The notes under the pieces are model-generated. The model searched no databases and was not told the DNA's origin. It worked only from the letters and a program-made list of their open reading frames with translations. From an endosymbiont 'TC1' of Trimyema compressum (lineage in GTDB: Bacteria > Bacillota > TC1): a stretch of 64,000 nucleotides of DNA. Position numbers and translations under genes: made by a program. The stretch covers positions 124,001 through 188,000 of the forward strand of contig NZ_CP014606.1 of NCBI RefSeq assembly GCF_001584725.1. Reading direction: 5' to 3'. Every line of letters begins with the position of its first letter. Position 1 is the stretch's first letter. Positions 38,176 to 46,897 of this stretch are shown one piece after another.

Positions 38176-40413
38176 ATGAAAGTACTCACAGTAGTAGTTC
38201 CTGTTTATAATATGGAAGAATATTTAGGGAGATGCTTAGACAGCATGCTTGATGATAGTATAAAGGATGATTTAGAAATCATTTGTGTTAATGATGGCTC
38301 AAAGGATAATAGTATTAATATTATGGAGAAATATAGTCGAGAGTATCCAGAGACTGTCCGATTTATTGATAAGGAAAATGGGGGACATGGCTCTACTGTA
38401 AATGCAGGTATTGAAGCAGCTAAAGGAGAGTTTTTTAGAGTTGTTGACTCTGATGACTGGCTGAACAAAATTAATTTTATTCAGTTAGTAAAAAATTTAA
38501 AAGACCTTGTAAAAAAAGATGTGGATTTAATTATTTCTGCATATAGTAGGGAAGAGGCCTACAAAGGGTATCAGACTATTATTCACTATAATTTCCCCAA
38601 TCAAGAAATAGTAAATTTTATTTATGGAAATTATTTATTAGATAATTCTACAAAAGCTGATCAAGAAAAATACTATACAATGGCTGCAAGTACTTATCGC
38701 ACACAAATTTTAAAAGATAGTCCTCATCGTTTAAGTGAAAAAAGCCCATATGTAGACATGGAATACAATCTTTTCTTTATTAAGCATGTTAAAAATGTTT
38801 ATTATTTCGATGCACCTATTTATTGTTATTTTATTGGTAGAAAAGACCAATCAGTTGCAAAATCCAGTTTATTAAGAAACTTTTCATTTCATGAGAATGT
38901 ATTAAAAAGAGTTATTAGTTACTACAATGAAAATACTTATGACAATGCTGCTTATAAAAAATATATTAGAAAAACAATTGTTTATATGTTAAATACCCAC
39001 TATATGATTCAAGCTTTTTTTAGAGAGGGTAAAAAACAAAAAGAAGGTAATGCTTTAGCAAGAGTATTTGATGCATATTTAAAGGAAACATCTAAAGATT
39101 TATATGATGCTTTAAACCATCGTGCTTATATTGCGAAAGGCAGAAAACATAACTTTAGTACATCTTCTTTTAATATATTGCAATATGGTTTATGTCGAAG
39201 AAAAGAAATAAAAGCTAAAACATGGGAAAAACCCTTAGATAGACAAGATAAAGTCTATGATGTAATTGTAGGGGGAGCAGGTTATGCTGGCTCAATTATG
39301 GCACGGAAATATGCTGAATTAGGCAAAAAAGTATTGCTTGTTGATCGTAGAAAACATATTGGAGGCAATATGTATGATTATAAAAATGATAGCGGTATAT
39401 TAATCCATAAATATGGACCTCATATTGCATATATGGAAACCGATAAAGCCTATGATTTTTTGTCACAGTTCACTGAATGGAATCAATATGAACATAGAGT
39501 GAACGTAGAAATTCAAGGGAAAGAAGTTCCTTTACCTTTTAACTTAACTGGCATTGATATTATGTTTGACTCAGAAAAAGCAACTAAACTTAAAGATATT
39601 TTAATTGCCCAATATGGTATGTATAGTAAAGTTCCTATTTTAGATATGCTAAACAGTGATAACAAGGATTTAAATGAATTAGCTCAATTTGTTTATGACA
39701 ATATTTTTGTTGATTATACAACAAAAATGTGGGGTCTGGATCCAAAAGAAATATCACCGGCTGTAACAGGCAGAGTCCCTGTTCGTATTAGTTATGATAA
39801 TAGACACTTTACAAATAGAATACAAGTTATGCCTAAACATGGCTATACAAGAATTTTTGAAATTATGTTAAATCATGAAAATATTGACATTTTACTGGGA
39901 GAGGATGTAAAGAAGGTTGTTGTCCTTGATAAAAATAATAAAACGCTTTACTATAACAACCAAGTATTTAATGGCACTTATGTGTATACGGGGGCTTTAG
40001 ATGAGTTTTTAAATTATGAGTTTGGTGAACTTTCATACCGATCATTAGAATTTAAAATTGAGAATCATAATGTTGATAAAATTCAGGAAACCGGCACATT
40101 AAATTGGCCAGATAAACGACCAGAAACAAGGCGTTCTGAAATGAAGACTCTTACATCACAACAAGATATTAAAGGAACAACAGTTACACTAACAGAATAT
40201 CCAGGACCTTGTAATAAATATGCTGAACATTGGAATGAACCTTACTATCCAATTCCAAGTAATGAAAACGAATCAAACTATAAGCTATATTATGATGAAT
40301 TATCTAAAATTAAGAATCTTGTATTAGTAGGACGATTAGCTGAATATAAATACTATAATATGGAAGCAATTATTTTAAAGGCATTAGAATTATTTGAAAG
40401 GGTGGGTAAGTAA
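38176..40413 (+). CDS. fusion of GT2 glycosyltransferase and UDP-galactopyranose mutase
   Basis: 745 residues, uninterrupted. Residues 1-345: GT2 domain with VVPVYNMEEYLGRCLDSML, VNDGSKDNS and VDSDDWL. Residues about 358-745: flavoprotein UDP-galactopyranose mutase (Glf), with the FAD-binding VIVGGAGYAGSIMARKYAELG, HIGGN, KYGPHIAYM and the conserved ARG/Tyr-rich end LVGRLAEYKYYNMEAI. Glf converts UDP-galactopyranose to UDP-galactofuranose. Fusion suggests direct delivery of the unstable furanose donor to a galactofuranosyltransferase. The linker at residues 345-358 (KTWEKPLDRQDK) is hydrophilic. ATG 38176 has AAAGGAATG. Confidence 0.93.
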   Translation: MKVLTVVVPVYNMEEYLGRCLDSMLDDSIKDDLEIICVNDGSKDNSINIMEKYSREYPETVRFIDKENGGHGSTVNAGIEAAKGEFFRVVDSDDWLNKINFIQLVKNLKDLVKKDVDLIISAYSREEAYKGYQTIIHYNFPNQEIVNFIYGNYLLDNSTKADQEKYYTMAASTYRTQILKDSPHRLSEKSPYVDMEYNLFFIKHVKNVYYFDAPIYCYFIGRKDQSVAKSSLLRNFSFHENVLKRVISYYNENTYDNAAYKKYIRKTIVYMLNTHYMIQAFFREGKKQKEGNALARVFDAYLKETSKDLYDALNHRAYIAKGRKHNFSTSSFNILQYGLCRRKEIKAKTWEKPLDRQDKVYDVIVGGAGYAGSIMARKYAELGKKVLLVDRRKHIGGNMYDYKNDSGILIHKYGPHIAYMETDKAYDFLSQFTEWNQYEHRVNVEIQGKEVPLPFNLTGIDIMFDSEKATKLKDILIAQYGMYSKVPILDMLNSDNKDLNELAQFVYDNIFVDYTTKMWGLDPKEISPAVTGRVPVRISYDNRHFTNRIQVMPKHGYTRIFEIMLNHENIDILLGEDVKKVVVLDKNNKTLYYNNQVFNGTYVYTGALDEFLNYEFGELSYRSLEFKIENHNVDKIQETGTLNWPDKRPETRRSEMKTLTSQQDIKGTTVTLTEYPGPCNKYAEHWNEPYYPIPSNENESNYKLYYDELSKIKNLVLVGRLAEYKYYNMEAIILKALELFERVGK

Positions 40414-41670
40414 ATGAAGGGTATTGTTTTTTCTTATTTTTTTCCTCCGTTAAATAGTTCAGAAGGAAATGTAACTTTTAAACTAATTAATGCTTCAAAG
40501 TACGATTATGAAGTTTTTTATCAGAATCAGAGTGATTTATGGAGCTATGGTAAAAATATTTTTTTGAGAAGTGATAGAATTAAAGTTATTCCTAGTAATA
40601 CAAGTGATTTAGAAGGCTTTAGGGATAAAGGCATTGCATTATTCAGTAATGATAAAATGGCAGAATACGGATTCATGATGTCCCGCTCTATGCCTCTTGA
40701 AAGCCATCAAATAGCATTAGCTATTAAAAAAAGAAATTCAAATAAATTTTGGTTGGCAAGTTTTGGAGATCCAATTGCTAATAATCCATATGAAAAGTTC
40801 GCTTATGAATATACGTGTAGGCCGAGTATTAGAAGTTTGAGAGGCATTAAATTAAATATCAAACATCAGCTTATGAAAACGGCATATAAAAAGAAAAACC
40901 AAGGTCATATTATGTTACAAAATGAAATTTTTTCATTAGCTGAAAAACTAATTTTTAATAGTGAGCACCAATGTCGCTATATGTTAGGTGAGCGGTATGA
41001 TGAGTTAATTCATAAAGCTTTGATTTTACCACATCCATATGATTTGAATTTATATAAATCAAGATATGAAGAAATTGTAGGCATACCGGAGAACTCAAAT
41101 TTTCAAGATAGTAGAATTAAAATATTATTTGCAGGACATACAGATGATATCAGAAGTTTGAGATATTTTTTACAAGCTTTAGAAAGCCAAAAAGAGTATT
41201 TTAAAGATAAATTACAATTTACAATTTTAGGGAACTTGCCACAATCTGAAAGAGACTATATTTCTCTTCATGATTTATCGTCTTTGATAGTTTATGGAAA
41301 ACAAGTTAGTTACGAAAAATCATTGCTAGAAATGAGAGATGCTGACTTATTAGTTCATGTGGATGCTGAGTTTCCGCCAGAAGTGCTGCAGGAAAATATT
41401 TTTTTTGCAGCAAAAATTTCTGACTATTTAGGATCGGGGACTAAAATTGTAGGTTTAACGTCAGGAGGTATTTCAAAAAATATTCTAACAGAGACTGGGC
41501 AATATTGCCTAACTAACAATAAAGTAATCATTGCAAATTTCTTGTATGATGTTACTACTGGTAAGGTAGATTTAAGTAAAAATCCTAATCCGCCTGCTAA
41601 ATACAATTCAGTAAATATTGCAAAAATATATGATGATGTGCTAGATAAAGAAATAAAAGGTGAGAGTTAA
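40414..41670 (+). CDS. glycosyltransferase, GT4-like
   Basis: 418 residues, starting immediately after the stop of the fusion gene, so translationally coupled. The N-terminus VFSYFFPPLNSSEGN and the C-terminal Rossmann part (IKILFAGHTDDIRSLRYFLQAL, YGKQVSYEKSLLEMRDADLLVHVD, KISDYLGSGTKIVGL) fit GT-B enzymes of family GT4-like type, although the usual E-x7-E motif is not clear. Likely adds one sugar of the repeat unit at the cytosolic face. Its stop overlaps the permease start (TAATG). Confidence 0.75.
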   Translation: MKGIVFSYFFPPLNSSEGNVTFKLINASKYDYEVFYQNQSDLWSYGKNIFLRSDRIKVIPSNTSDLEGFRDKGIALFSNDKMAEYGFMMSRSMPLESHQIALAIKKRNSNKFWLASFGDPIANNPYEKFAYEYTCRPSIRSLRGIKLNIKHQLMKTAYKKKNQGHIMLQNEIFSLAEKLIFNSEHQCRYMLGERYDELIHKALILPHPYDLNLYKSRYEEIVGIPENSNFQDSRIKILFAGHTDDIRSLRYFLQALESQKEYFKDKLQFTILGNLPQSERDYISLHDLSSLIVYGKQVSYEKSLLEMRDADLLVHVDAEFPPEVLQENIFFAAKISDYLGSGTKIVGLTSGGISKNILTETGQYCLTNNKVIIANFLYDVTTGKVDLSKNPNPPAKYNSVNIAKIYDDVLDKEIKGES

Positions 41671-42473
41671 TGCTTGAAAGATTTAAATTAATTTTTAATT
41701 TATCACGATATGAATTTAAAAAAGAGTTCCTAGGAACGTCACTTGGCTATTTTTGGAATTTACTAAAGCCAACGCTAACAATTTTAATTTATTGGTTTGT
41801 TTTTGGGCATCTAATAAAGCAAGATAGTGCGGATCCTAACATTCCTTTTTTACTTCAACTTATTTCAGCCTTAGTTCCTTGGTTTTTTATTTCTGGAGCT
41901 ATGATGTCAGGCAGTGGCAGTATGCTAAGTAATGTTAATTTAGTAAAAAAAGTGAAATTCAGTCTCTATAATATTCCTTTAATTACTTTAATGGCTAACT
42001 TTTTTAATTTTCTTATTATGTTTGCAATTGTTATTGTAATATCATGTATATTTGGCTTTTTCCCTAATATATATTGGCTACAATTAATTTACTATATGTT
42101 AGCTACCTTGTTATTATTAAATGGCTTTAATTACATATTCGCAACACTTACTACATTACAAATAGATTTTCATCAATTGCTCGGTATTGTGCTCCAATTA
42201 TTAATGTATTTAATGCCTATTCTTTGGGCTATGGACTATGTACTTACTAAAACTAATGGAACATTACTTGCAACTATTTTAAAAATAAATCCATTTTTCT
42301 ATATAATTACAGGATTTAGAAGTACAATATTATATCCTGAGTTTAATATAGTTAATTATGGTTTGAATTCAATAAGCTATGTAGCTTATTTCTGGGTTTT
42401 TGTCATAGTAATTAATTTAATAGGTTTCCTATTATTTAGGAAATATAAAGGGGAGTTTGCAGATTTATTATGA
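41670..42473 (+). CDS. ABC-2 type polysaccharide export permease (TagG/Wzm type)
   Basis: 267 residues with six membrane segments and the family pattern FKKEFLGTSLGYFWNLLKPTLTILIYWFVFG at the N-terminus. This permease exports completed lipid-linked teichoic acid or O-antigen-type polysaccharide across the membrane with the next gene's ATPase. It overlaps the genes on both sides by 1-4 bases, so all three form one operon. It ends in TGA (42471-42473), evidence that UGA is a normal stop in this genome. Confidence 0.92.
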   Translation: MLERFKLIFNLSRYEFKKEFLGTSLGYFWNLLKPTLTILIYWFVFGHLIKQDSADPNIPFLLQLISALVPWFFISGAMMSGSGSMLSNVNLVKKVKFSLYNIPLITLMANFFNFLIMFAIVIVISCIFGFFPNIYWLQLIYYMLATLLLLNGFNYIFATLTTLQIDFHQLLGIVLQLLMYLMPILWAMDYVLTKTNGTLLATILKINPFFYIITGFRSTILYPEFNIVNYGLNSISYVAYFWVFVIVINLIGFLLFRKYKGEFADLL

Positions 42474-43663
42474 TGAATAATGATAAAGTAATAGAAGTAG
42501 TTAACTTAAATAAATCCTATAAGCTTTTTAAGAAAAATATCTATAAGATACTTGATATTTTTGCCTTTGGTAAAAAGCTTTATACACCTCATGACGTTTT
42601 AAAAGATGTTACATTTGATGTCTATAAAGGAGAGGTTCTAGGCATTATTGGAAGCAATGGTGCTGGTAAATCTACTTTACTAAAGCTAATTTCAGGTGTT
42701 TCAACACCAACTAGTGGAAGTATTAAAATTAATGGGAATGTAGTCTCTTTGTTGGAGCTGGGATCCACTTTTAATATGGAAATGACAGGGATTGAGAATT
42801 TAAAGCTTTTCTTTACTATCATGTTAGTTGATAAAGATAAGATGCAACAATATGTTGAAGAAGCTATTAAATTTGCAGATATTGGAGAATATGTTAATCA
42901 TCCAGTAAAGTTCTATTCCAGCGGTATGTTTGCTCGTTTAGCATTTGCTGCGAGTGTCCAAGTGGAACCAGAAATACTTGTTCTTGATGAAGTTCTTTCA
43001 GTCGGGGATATTGATTTTCAATCAAAATCCTTAGAAAAAATTATTGAATTGAAGAATAAGGGGGAAACAATTCTTTTAGTTTCACACTCATTCTCAGCAG
43101 TTAATAGTTTCTGTGATAGAGTAATATGGCTAAAAGATGGTGTTATTCATAAAATGGGTGATCCTAAAATCATTACTCAAGCATATCATTTTAACAGCAT
43201 TGGCTATGAAAATAATAGCAGTGAGCACTTTGCTGTAAAAGAAGATTCTGGTGCAGTTAAATTAAATAATGCTAGAATCAATAGGATAAAATATCAATTT
43301 AATGAAGATTTCCAGTTAGAATTAGATTATAAGGTTGAGAAAAAAATACCAATGGATTTAATAGTTGAAATTTGGAAGTATCAAGCAGAATACCCTAATT
43401 TCTTAAGAGGAGGTGAGCTTTTGATTGGTAAGTATTATGGTTCTAATCATCAATTTGATGCTACTAATAGTGATAGTTTAAAATTTTTCATTGAAAAGTT
43501 AAATTTAGGTGCAGGACAATACTATATTGATATTGCATTTAGTAATACTATTAATTCAAAATTATATCTTCATGTGTTTAATGTAGCTGATTTTGTAGTT
43601 TCCTCAAGAGATAAAATCGACGATGGAATTGTATTAATGGATGCTCATTTTAACAGAGGTTAA
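42470..43663 (+). CDS. ABC transporter ATP-binding protein (TagH/Wzt type)
   Basis: 397 residues. Nucleotide-binding domain at residues 1-245: Walker A GSNGAGKST, signature YSSGMFARLAFA, Walker B ILVLDEVLSVGD and switch His in LLVSHS. The usual long leader before Walker A of the teichoic/O-antigen subgroup is present (KSYKLFKKNIYKILDIFAFG). The C-terminal about 140 residues form a Wzt-type extra domain (HFAVKEDSG... to the end), which in Wzt homologues binds the terminal sugar of the chain. It drives export with the permease. Confidence 0.92.
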   Translation: MMNNDKVIEVVNLNKSYKLFKKNIYKILDIFAFGKKLYTPHDVLKDVTFDVYKGEVLGIIGSNGAGKSTLLKLISGVSTPTSGSIKINGNVVSLLELGSTFNMEMTGIENLKLFFTIMLVDKDKMQQYVEEAIKFADIGEYVNHPVKFYSSGMFARLAFAASVQVEPEILVLDEVLSVGDIDFQSKSLEKIIELKNKGETILLVSHSFSAVNSFCDRVIWLKDGVIHKMGDPKIITQAYHFNSIGYENNSSEHFAVKEDSGAVKLNNARINRIKYQFNEDFQLELDYKVEKKIPMDLIVEIWKYQAEYPNFLRGGELLIGKYYGSNHQFDATNSDSLKFFIEKLNLGAGQYYIDIAFSNTINSKLYLHVFNVADFVVSSRDKIDDGIVLMDAHFNRG

Positions 43664-43667
43664 AAGA

Positions 43668-44675
43668 ATGAATATATTAGTTACAGGGGGAGCCGGTTTT
43701 ATCGGCTCTCATTTTATAAAGGCATTGCTTCGTAATCCGCAAATTAAAAATGTAGTGAATTTAGATTGTTTGCGTTATGGCAATAATTTATTTTCTTTAG
43801 AAACTGTTAAAAGTGATAACCGTTATTCATTTATTGAAGGAAATATTACTAACAAAGAATTAGTTGATGAAATTTTTAAAATTTATAAAATCAATAAAGT
43901 GGCTCATTTTGCTGCTGAATCACATGTAGATAAAAGTTTAGTAGATTTTGAAGGATTCATAAAAACAAATGTTTTGGGAACCCAGGTCCTTCTTGAAAGT
44001 GCAAAAAAAGCTTGGCTAGTGAATAAAGAAGGTGATAGTTGGAGTAGTCTTGGAAATAAGAAGTTTCTGCATATTTCTACAGATGAGGTCTATGGACCAA
44101 CTAATAGCTTTAAAATACTTTTTGATGAAACAGCACCACTAAATCCTTCAAATCCATATGCAACAACAAAGGCTTCGGCTGACTTAGTTGCCTTAACTTA
44201 CAAAAATAACTTTAATTTGCCACTTAATATTACTCGGTCTACTAATAACTATGGAATTTTTCAATTTCCAGATAAACTAATTCCTAAAATGATTATTAAA
44301 GGTCTTAAGGGGGAGTTGTTACCAGTGTATGGTAAAGGACAGGAAGTAAGAGAATGGTTAAGCGTAGAGGATCATGTTAATGTTTTAGTAGAGATTTTAT
44401 TTGATAGTCATAAAGGAGAAATATATAATATAGCCAGTGGCATAAGGAAGAAAAATATTGAAGTTGTTGAATTAATTGTCCGGATTCTAGGATTACCGAA
44501 AAGTAGAATTACCTTTGTTAAGAATCGTTTATTTCATGATAAAGCCTATAGCATTGATGATAGTAAACTTAATAAATTATTTAATTTTGAACCAAATAGG
44601 AGCTTCCAGTTAGAAATGGAAAAAATTATTTCTTGGTATTGTAGGAATGAAAAATGGTGGTCAAAATTTATCTGA
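43668..44675 (+). CDS. rfbB: dTDP-glucose 4,6-dehydratase
   Basis: 335 residues from ATG 43668 (AGAGG five bases upstream). An extended SDR with TGGAGFIGSHF at the N-terminus, FAAESHVDKS, the STDEVYG catalytic Asp-Glu pair, and YATTK with Tyr/Lys. It converts dTDP-glucose to dTDP-4-keto-6-deoxyglucose, the precursor of dTDP-rhamnose and other deoxysugars. The partner genes (rfbA, rfbC, rfbD) are not adjacent, so they lie elsewhere or this feeds another sugar. It ends with TGA and a terminator follows. Confidence 0.9.
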   Translation: MNILVTGGAGFIGSHFIKALLRNPQIKNVVNLDCLRYGNNLFSLETVKSDNRYSFIEGNITNKELVDEIFKIYKINKVAHFAAESHVDKSLVDFEGFIKTNVLGTQVLLESAKKAWLVNKEGDSWSSLGNKKFLHISTDEVYGPTNSFKILFDETAPLNPSNPYATTKASADLVALTYKNNFNLPLNITRSTNNYGIFQFPDKLIPKMIIKGLKGELLPVYGKGQEVREWLSVEDHVNVLVEILFDSHKGEIYNIASGIRKKNIEVVELIVRILGLPKSRITFVKNRLFHDKAYSIDDSKLNKLFNFEPNRSFQLEMEKIISWYCRNEKWWSKFI

Positions 44676-44695
44676 TTACTTATAGTGTAAATATA

Positions 44696-44737
44696 AAACT
44701 TAATTTAAATAATATTTTAAATTAGGTTTTTCTTTTT
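44696..44737 (+). terminator. terminator of the polysaccharide operon
   Basis: AAACTTAATTTAAA (44696-44709) pairs with TTTAAATTAGGTTT (about 44715-44728), one G-U pair, followed by TTTCTTTTTT. Confidence 0.8.
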
Positions 44738-44803
44738 TAGACCTTACAGTTTCCTTAAACTTAGGCTTTAAAATAAAAGCTATAAAGCGAAAGGAAGGGT
44801 AAT

Positions 44804-45417
44804 ATGGAAAAATATATTCTAGAAACAAATAATCTAACAAAGTCATTTAATAAAGAAATAGCTAAAAATGATTGCTGGTATTTTAGACTCTACAGCCGAT
44901 CAGATCTATTTCCAGGGGAAGGTTTGGGAGCGAAAAGATTTATATAATATTATAGGGAGCACTAATTGAGTCTCCGGCTATTTATGGCAATTTAACTGCC
45001 TATGAAGAATTTAAAAATACACACACTTATACTAGGGTTGAAAGAATCTACTATAATGGATGTTCTTAGTATAGTCGATTAAAAGGAGACTGGAAAGAAA
45101 AAAGCATTCCAGTTTTCAATGGGTATGAAACAGCGATTAGGTATTGCTATTGCATTACTTGGGAATCCAAAACTTCTTATTTTAGATGAACCTATTAATG
45201 GGCTTGATCCTATGGGGATTAAAGATATGAGGGCTTTAATTCGTTCATTTCCTGCAAAAGGTATTACAGTTATATTGCCTAGTCTTCTTCTATCTGAGGT
45301 TGAGCAAGTAGCAGATTATATTGGTATTATTAATTAAGGCGTTCTTGGTTATGAAAGTAAAATAAATACTAATGAAAACTTAGAAGAATTATTCATGAAT
45401 GTTATTCAGAAAACTTA
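44804..45417 (+). pseudogene. bacitracin/lantibiotic-type ABC ATPase, Walker A deleted
   Basis: ATG 44804 follows AAAGGAAGGG. The start MEKYILETNNLTKSFNKE is that of BcrA-type ATPases, but the text passes near 44865 straight to KMIAGILDSTADQIYFQGKVW, skipping about 40 residues that include Walker A. Later parts remain: LIESPAIYGNLTAYE, FQFSMGMKQRLGIAIALLGNPKLLILDEPINGLDP (signature and Walker B) and VILPSLLLSEVEQVADYIGI. In the switch segment L-S-S-H has become L-P-S-L, losing the switch His. These transporters protect against bacitracin or lantibiotics. It is unable to hydrolyse ATP as given. Confidence 0.78.
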
Positions 45418-45606
45418 AAATTTTAAGAGGATTTTTTTCACGTAAAATTTTAATTATTGTTCCTTTATTTATTATTGTTTTTACTTTTTGGCAGCCTTTC
45501 TGGCAAATTTAGAAAACCAAGAGCTTTTAGCAATGATTTTTAATTGGTGGCCATTACTTTTTATGCCATTAGGGACCGCTACACTTTCAATTATGGCAAT
45601 TTATTA
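45396..45606 (+). pseudogene. ABC-2 permease of the bacitracin/lantibiotic type, N-terminal stub
   Basis: ATG 45396 overlaps the ATPase end. It encodes MLFRKLKILRGFFSRKILIIVPLF and one membrane segment, then across an indel NLENQELLAMIFNWWPLLFMPLGTATLSIMAIY, typical of the N-terminal two helices of lantibiotic immunity permeases. At 45606 it stops at a junction with a reverse-strand TetR fragment. Two thirds of the permease is missing. Confidence 0.6.
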
Positions 45607-45903
45607 GAGGCAGATGATTGAGATAACTTTCAAGACTTTTTGCAAATTTTTCGTAGGGGCTAAGAGATGGGTTATTAACAATTGTATTCTAATCTTTAAC
45701 TTTAATTTAATAGATTCTTTCAATAAGGGCATTAATAATTTCATCTCGGGAGGAAAAGTAGTAGTAGATGCTACCTTTGCCAATACCAACTTTTTTGGCA
45801 ATTTGAGAAATCGAAATATGATTATTTTTTTCCTTCATAAATAGAGTTTTAGTTACTCCGATATCAGATCCCTTTTATTAATTAACTTATCTTTGTTTTT
45901 CAT
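45607..45903 (-). pseudogene. TetR-family regulator relic, C-terminus lost
   Basis: Reverse strand, ATG at 45903 after GAGGTGTATT. Read through two indels it gives a TetR N-terminal DNA-binding domain: TKTLFMKEKNNHISISQIAKKVGIGKGSIYYYFSSRDEIINALIERI, with the turn GKGSIYYYF typical of the recognition helix. Part of the ligand domain follows (YEKFAKSLESYLNHL) to the junction at 45607 with the permease stub. It may once have controlled the adjacent ABC genes, but this arrangement (3' ends joined) is created by the deletion. Confidence 0.65.
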
Positions 45904-46124
45904 AATACACCTCATCCAAGTAAAATTGTTCTCTTATTATAGCAATAGAAAAGACAATAAGAGAGAATGAAGTGATTTAAAGATGGTATTCTTTTGACTA
46001 TTTAATTTTTTATTTTCATAATAAAATTACTCAAAATCACCAAAAAGAGATTGTTAAACTATAGGATGATGAAATAAATAATTGCGAAAACCCTCTTGTG
46101 GTAGCGGTGGGATATATTTTCTGT
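45904..46124. other. intergenic region between TetR relic and DUF2461 gene
   Basis: AT-rich. It has an imperfect inverted repeat around 45931-45973 (TTCTCTTATTATAGC...ATAAGAGAGAA) that could be the TetR operator. No gene is seen. Confidence 0.4.
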
Positions 46125-46803
46125 TTACTTTCTATTAGGTAATATAAAATCTACTAAAGCTTTATTAAGAAAATCATTTAAAGGTTTTATTGCTTTGTAT
46201 TTTTTTGTTAAAGTGAGTATTAGCTCTTCTTCTTTGCGCAATTCATTTTCATTAATAGCTGATTCAACATACCAGTTTTTATGTTTTAGTAATTCAAAAT
46301 AAGGACTGTCTTTATCATAGCCTTTAGGGCAGTTTTTTAGCTTAAAACCAGAGAGCTGAAAAATTTTTTAAAGGTACTATTGTTAATAATTTGTGTTAGC
46401 TCTTTTCCATGGGTAATGATATAGTCCCGAACCATTGCTGTTGCTTCTGGAAATTGAGTAGCATAAACACCACCAGCTGAGAAAGAAATTCCTTTAGGAT
46501 TGAATTGGAGAAAGTATCCAGCAAGGAATAAATTGTTTTCCTTTTGGGTCGATATGGGCTCTAAAAGAAGGATTGTAGGGGCTTTTATTGTGGCTAAAAC
46601 GAATATCTCTATTCAGTCTAAATAGGAATTTACTATCAGTAGGCTCAATTGCTTTATCAAAAGTTCTAATGTTGTTAATTAAAGCATCAAGGAATAATAG
46701 AAATTCATATTCTGCTTCTTTTTTTAAATCTTTATGTTTATGCATCCAATCTAAATTATTGTTATCATAATGAAAGAAAAGTAATTGATTTTTCTAAATT
46801 CAT
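46125..46803 (-). pseudogene. DUF2461 family protein, frameshifted
   Basis: ATG at 46803, preceded on the reverse strand by AAGGAGA. The product matches DUF2461 (TIGR02453-like): DWMHKHKDLKKEAEYEFLLFLDALINNIR, then the family core FLFRLNRDIRFSHNKSPYNPSFRAHIDPKGK, then GISFSAGGVYATQFPEA. The biochemical role of this family is not settled. Indels near 46770, 46500 and 46375 break it; the reading ends at TAA 46125. Length if repaired, about 226 residues, is normal for the family. Confidence 0.75.
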
Positions 46804-46845
46804 TTTAAATCTCCTTAAGTTTTTCATATATTATATCATAAATAG

Positions 46846-46890
46846 CCAGTAAAAAAGGAAGACCATAATCTTCCTTTTTTACTGGTAAGT
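46846..46890. terminator. strong bidirectional terminator
   Basis: A perfect 16-bp stem (46846-46861 with 46870-46885) containing A6 and T6 runs. It ends the ABC exporter operon (reverse strand) just upstream of the DUF2461 gene. Confidence 0.85.
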
Positions 46891-46897
46891 ATTTTAT

